The notes under the pieces: generated by a model
Told to the model about the DNA's origin: nothing
Seen by the model: the letters and a program-made list of their open reading frames with translations, nothing else
The model's database searches: none
Made by a program: the position numbers and the translations under genes
Shown here: one piece after another, positions 13,097 to 15,514 of the stretch
How the letters are laid out: the number at the start of each line of letters is the position of its first letter
How positions within the stretch are numbered: the first letter of the stretch is position 1
Assembly (NCBI GenBank): GCA_012515495.1
Contig: JAAYYH010000169.1
Span: forward strand, 1 to 15,514
Source: Coriobacteriaceae bacterium
GTDB taxonomy: Bacteria; Actinomycetota; Coriobacteriia; Coriobacteriales; UBA8131
Reading direction: 5' to 3'
DNA: 15,514 nt

Positions 13097-14188
13097 ATGC
13101 AGCAAAAAGCCAGGGCCCAGATTGCATTGCTACTGTCTGTTCTCTTAACATTGGGACTTACAGGAATAGCAACGTTGGTCGGTTGCGGATCATCGACGGC
13201 TAAGTCTCAAAGCGCGGCAGTCGCCGCTACGGTTAACGGCACCGAAGTGCTGGAATCTGATGTCAGTGACTACATAACTACTCTTCGTAGTTCGTACGGC
13301 TATGAATCTGATGAGGACTGGGCGAACTTCCTGGCTTCAGCAGGGTATTCCGCGGAGACGTTACGCGAGGATATCATCAAAAACTATTACGCTCAGATGA
13401 TCGTAGTGCGACAAGCAGCTGAAGAGGCAGGCATAACCGTTGATTCGACAGCAGTTGATAATGAGATAGCCAGTATCCGAAGCGCGTACGGATATGAGAG
13501 CGATGAGGATTGGGCATCGATCCTTGAGAGTTCCGGGTATACCGAAGAACAGTATCGCAGTGATATCGAGCTCTCACTACTCGCTGATAATCTCATGGGA
13601 ATCGCGGTTTCTGTCGCAGATCCAACACAAGAAGAGCTCCAGACGTATGCTGATGCCAATGTGGCAACGTACTATTCGGGCAAGAAATCCTCTCAGATAC
13701 TGTTCAAATCAGATGACACGGAAACTGCCCAAACGGTATTGGCTGAGCTTCAGCAGAGTAGCAACCTTTCGAAAGACTTTTCTGCTGCTGCGACTGTTCA
13801 CTCAATTGACGCCATTAGTTCGGGAGACGGCGGTAACAGGGGATGGGATTGTCTCAACACGTTTTCGACTGACTACTCTGACGCTCTTGGCGCTCTCGAA
13901 GTTGGCCAGATGTCCGGGTTGATAGAAAGCGATGACGGTTACCGCATCATCCTTTGTACTGACGCTTATGCTCCAGCCGCAGCTGAAAGTATCGACTTAA
14001 CAGCCATACCAGCAGAGATATATGCTCAGCTTCTAATCGATGTTACTTCTGAGGTGACATCTACAGCACAAAATGTGTATATGCAAGGCCTGCTCTCGGC
14101 TGCAGACATCGTCATCAATCCGATGCCTGATGGGCTTCTCTACGATGTGGATTTGAGTGCGACGGATGATTCCGAGTCCGCACAATGA
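13097..14188 (+). CDS. PrsA/SurA-like foldase lipoprotein (parvulin-type PPIase)
   Basis: This surface lipoprotein is predicted to help fold exported proteins. The ATG at 13097 is chosen because the protein then begins with a proper lipoprotein signal: MQQKAR, a hydrophobic core (about 8-28) and the lipobox LVGC with Cys30 as lipid anchor. The frame is open upstream to 12983 inside the Rrf2 gene, but that extension has no signal-like features. The ribosome-binding site is weak (GAAAGAAGTGA). The 363 residues comprise a SurA_N-like helical region starting AATVNGTEVLESDV (43-56), then a degenerate PpiC/parvulin domain (about 197-290: SSQILFK, GGNRGWD, ALEVGQMSGLI, DGYRIILC). The helical region contains an internal duplication: residues 63-84 and 127-148 both carry an RS(S/A)YGYESDEDWA core with 64-residue spacing. 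Catalytic parvulin residues are not clearly kept, so it may act only as a chaperone. Confidence 0.82.
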   Translation: MQQKARAQIALLLSVLLTLGLTGIATLVGCGSSTAKSQSAAVAATVNGTEVLESDVSDYITTLRSSYGYESDEDWANFLASAGYSAETLREDIIKNYYAQMIVVRQAAEEAGITVDSTAVDNEIASIRSAYGYESDEDWASILESSGYTEEQYRSDIELSLLADNLMGIAVSVADPTQEELQTYADANVATYYSGKKSSQILFKSDDTETAQTVLAELQQSSNLSKDFSAAATVHSIDAISSGDGGNRGWDCLNTFSTDYSDALGALEVGQMSGLIESDDGYRIILCTDAYAPAAAESIDLTAIPAEIYAQLLIDVTSEVTSTAQNVYMQGLLSAADIVINPMPDGLLYDVDLSATDDSESAQ

Positions 14189-14310
14189 TGAGTTTACTAC
14201 CTGAGACTGCAAGGGGACTGGCACAGAGGCATTCTCATTGTTAAGCTACTGAGCATTGTCGAATTGCTGATACGCAGAATGCTCATACAGTCAATAACAA
14301 GAGGGTGATC

Positions 14311-15132
14311 ATGGCTATCAAGTTGGGACAGATTGAGACGAGGGTCATCGATTGCCATGCGCACGTGTTTCCCCGTGCGCTAGCCCCGCGTGTTATCGAG
14401 CGGTTCCTTAACCTATCGCCAACCGAGGTATTCTCCGATGGTACAGCGCAGGGTTGGCTTGAGCATATGGATTCAAGCGGCGTTGACATCAGCCTGTTGC
14501 TCTCCGTGCCAACCAAACCGAACCAGGTTGAGACTGTCAACGATTTCCTGCGGCCATTCCTGACAAGCAATCGTTTCATCCCGTTTGCCAGCGTACATCC
14601 AAAGCATCCAGATCCTGTCGGTGTGATACGTAGGGCTTCTAAAGACGGTTTTAAGGGTATCAAGCTACATCCGCTGATGCAGGATTTCAAGCCACAGGAC
14701 CCGCGGATGTTTCCTGCCTATGATGCCGCCATAGAAGAGGGCCTGGTGATCCTCTTCCATGCTGGGGCAGGCATGGATTATGATGCCATTCGGGGTTCAA
14801 AGGCGGATTTCGACGCTTTCTTCGATAAGTATGATTATGGGAAGGTGGTCACTGCTCATCTTGGCGGTCGCCATAATTTCCAAGATTTCCCGGAGTTTAA
14901 AACGGGATGGCCCGGTTATATCGACATATCATTTTCTTTAGGTATGATGCCAGATGAGTATCTGGTAGATCTAATCCGAGATTTTGGTATCGACAATGTC
15001 TTATATGGCAGTGATGGTCCCTGGCGAAGTGAATCCAGGGACTTGGCGATGCTCGCGGGAATCGGCTTGAGTGAGTTGGAGCTTGAGAAGATCCTCTATG
15101 GCAATGCGGCTCGGCTGCTCGGTCTCAACTAA
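14311..15132 (+). CDS. Amidohydrolase-2 (ACMSD-like) family metal-dependent hydrolase or decarboxylase
   Basis: This 273-residue TIM-barrel enzyme belongs to the amidohydrolase-related family PF04909. The metal ligands are visible: DCHAH (His16, His18) on strand 1, His120 in KLHPL, His150 in LFHAG, His183 in TAHLGG and Asp235 in YGSDGPW. The family includes decarboxylases and hydrolases of aromatic or lactone substrates; the substrate here is not evident. The ATG at 14311 is preferred because GAGG lies about 7 bases upstream; a GTG at 14305 would sit too close to it. No operon partner is visible: the foldase gene ends 122 bases upstream, and the 3' end overlaps the convergent YyaL-type stop by four bases (TAA at 15130-15132 against TAG at 15131-15129). 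Confidence 0.9.
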   Translation: MAIKLGQIETRVIDCHAHVFPRALAPRVIERFLNLSPTEVFSDGTAQGWLEHMDSSGVDISLLLSVPTKPNQVETVNDFLRPFLTSNRFIPFASVHPKHPDPVGVIRRASKDGFKGIKLHPLMQDFKPQDPRMFPAYDAAIEEGLVILFHAGAGMDYDAIRGSKADFDAFFDKYDYGKVVTAHLGGRHNFQDFPEFKTGWPGYIDISFSLGMMPDEYLVDLIRDFGIDNVLYGSDGPWRSESRDLAMLAGIGLSELELEKILYGNAARLLGLN

Positions 15133-15514
15133 CTATTCTGCTTATTAGCGAGCGAGTCCTCGAGCTCTTGCGGATCTGTGATTGGGCGTTCGCAGGAGAA
15201 CCTGCGACAGAGATAGGCGGTTGCGTGGTCCCCGACTCTCTCCCGTCCCTGAAGAAGCGGTATTCCCAAGTCTGTCCCATCCTCACTCACGGCAATTATC
15301 AGGTCGGGACGATAGGAGTTTCGAGCTACGGCTAACAAGGCATCACGTTCGACCCCGTTGCCAATCAAGGCCAGCTCACGTTGACCATTAAGCGCACATT
15401 GAAGTGTCGACAACCAATGAGCGTGGCCTGATGGGTATCTTGATGCCAAAGCCTGCGCGCTCAGAAGTGCTGACTGGGCTGCTTTAGCGTATCGAGCTTG
15501 AGCAGTGTATCCAT
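15129..15514 (-). CDS. YyaL/DUF255 thioredoxin-domain protein, C-terminal part only
   Basis: This is the 3' end of a gene that begins beyond the right edge. The minus-strand frame is open from the edge to TAG at 15131-15129; the apparent TTG start at 15449 is internal, since the frame continues upstream (ARYAKAAQSALLSAQALASRYPSG). The visible 128 or so residues fit the C terminus of the large YyaL (spermatogenesis-associated protein 20-like) family: a helical stretch, then LALIGNG, PDLIIAVSEDG, GIPLLQGRE, and the closing ATAYLCRRFSCERPITDPQEL, matching the family's YxCxxxxCxxPVTdpeeL ending. These proteins carry an N-terminal thioredoxin-like domain and an alpha/alpha-barrel glycosidase-like domain, both outside the window. 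The cellular role is poorly defined. Confidence 0.8.
   Translation of the reverse strand, partial: GYTAQARYAKAAQSALLSAQALASRYPSGHAHWLSTLQCALNGQRELALIGNGVERDALLAVARNSYRPDLIIAVSEDGTDLGIPLLQGRERVGDHATAYLCRRFSCERPITDPQELEDSLANKQNS

Noticed and set aside
14229..14282. GCATTCT/AGAATGC inverted repeat upstream of the amidohydrolase gene
   Set aside because: Only 7 bp with a 40-base loop and no link to promoter boxes. This can occur by chance.

Overview
The window looks like a Gram-positive-type, probably anaerobic, actinobacterial genome of moderate GC. Coriobacteriia or a relative is my best guess, at modest confidence. Pointers are three cell-wall-binding type-2 (CWB2) repeats on an exported subtilase, two lipoprotein signals, a PrsA/parvulin foldase, and an O-acetylhomoserine sulfhydrylase - cysK - Rrf2 sulfur block. 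No transposase, phage gene or CRISPR array is visible.

Layout. 3-1964 (+) is the 3' part of a subtilisin-like protease with CWB2 repeats. 2036-3286 (-) is a Bcr/CflA-type drug-efflux MFS protein. 3438-3514 (+) is tRNA-Arg(ACG); the MFS gene and the tRNA diverge from two promoters whose -35 boxes lie in the arms of one inverted repeat. 3531-9901 (-) is one compact six-gene operon. After a 324-base divergent regulatory region, 10226-13029 (+) carries a frameshifted O-acetylhomoserine sulfhydrylase gene, cysK and an Rrf2 regulator with three Cys. Then come a PrsA-like foldase lipoprotein and an amidohydrolase-2 family enzyme (both +), and the 3' end of a YyaL/DUF255-type gene (-), which converges on the amidohydrolase with overlapping stop codons.

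The main discovery candidate is the 3531-9901 operon, read here as a RiPP (ribosomally made, modified peptide) system. In transcription order it encodes: (1) a PqqD-like RiPP-recognition-element protein that starts with a twin-arginine signal; (2) a radical SAM/SPASM peptide maturase with the full seven-Cys SPASM pattern; (3) a 146-residue precursor-like protein with 19 Cys in its last 77 residues, mostly as a ladder of nine CxC pairs; (4) a TPR-like lipoprotein; (5) a radical SAM enzyme with a B12-binding-type N-terminal domain; (6) a U32-family Fe-S protein. Gaps are 8-12 bases or are replaced by overlaps, and ribosome-binding sites sit on the preceding stop codons, so the six are probably one translationally coupled unit.

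Inferred division of labour: the PqqD-like protein binds the Ser/Gly-rich leader, the SPASM enzyme installs thioether or other crosslinks on the Cys ladder, the B12-type radical SAM enzyme and the U32 protein add further modifications, and the Tat signal and lipoprotein place the product or its escort at the cell surface. The divergent sulfur-assimilation genes might supply cysteine for this peptide. That link is context only. I do not recognise this exact gene set as a named system, and whether it is new needs a database search.
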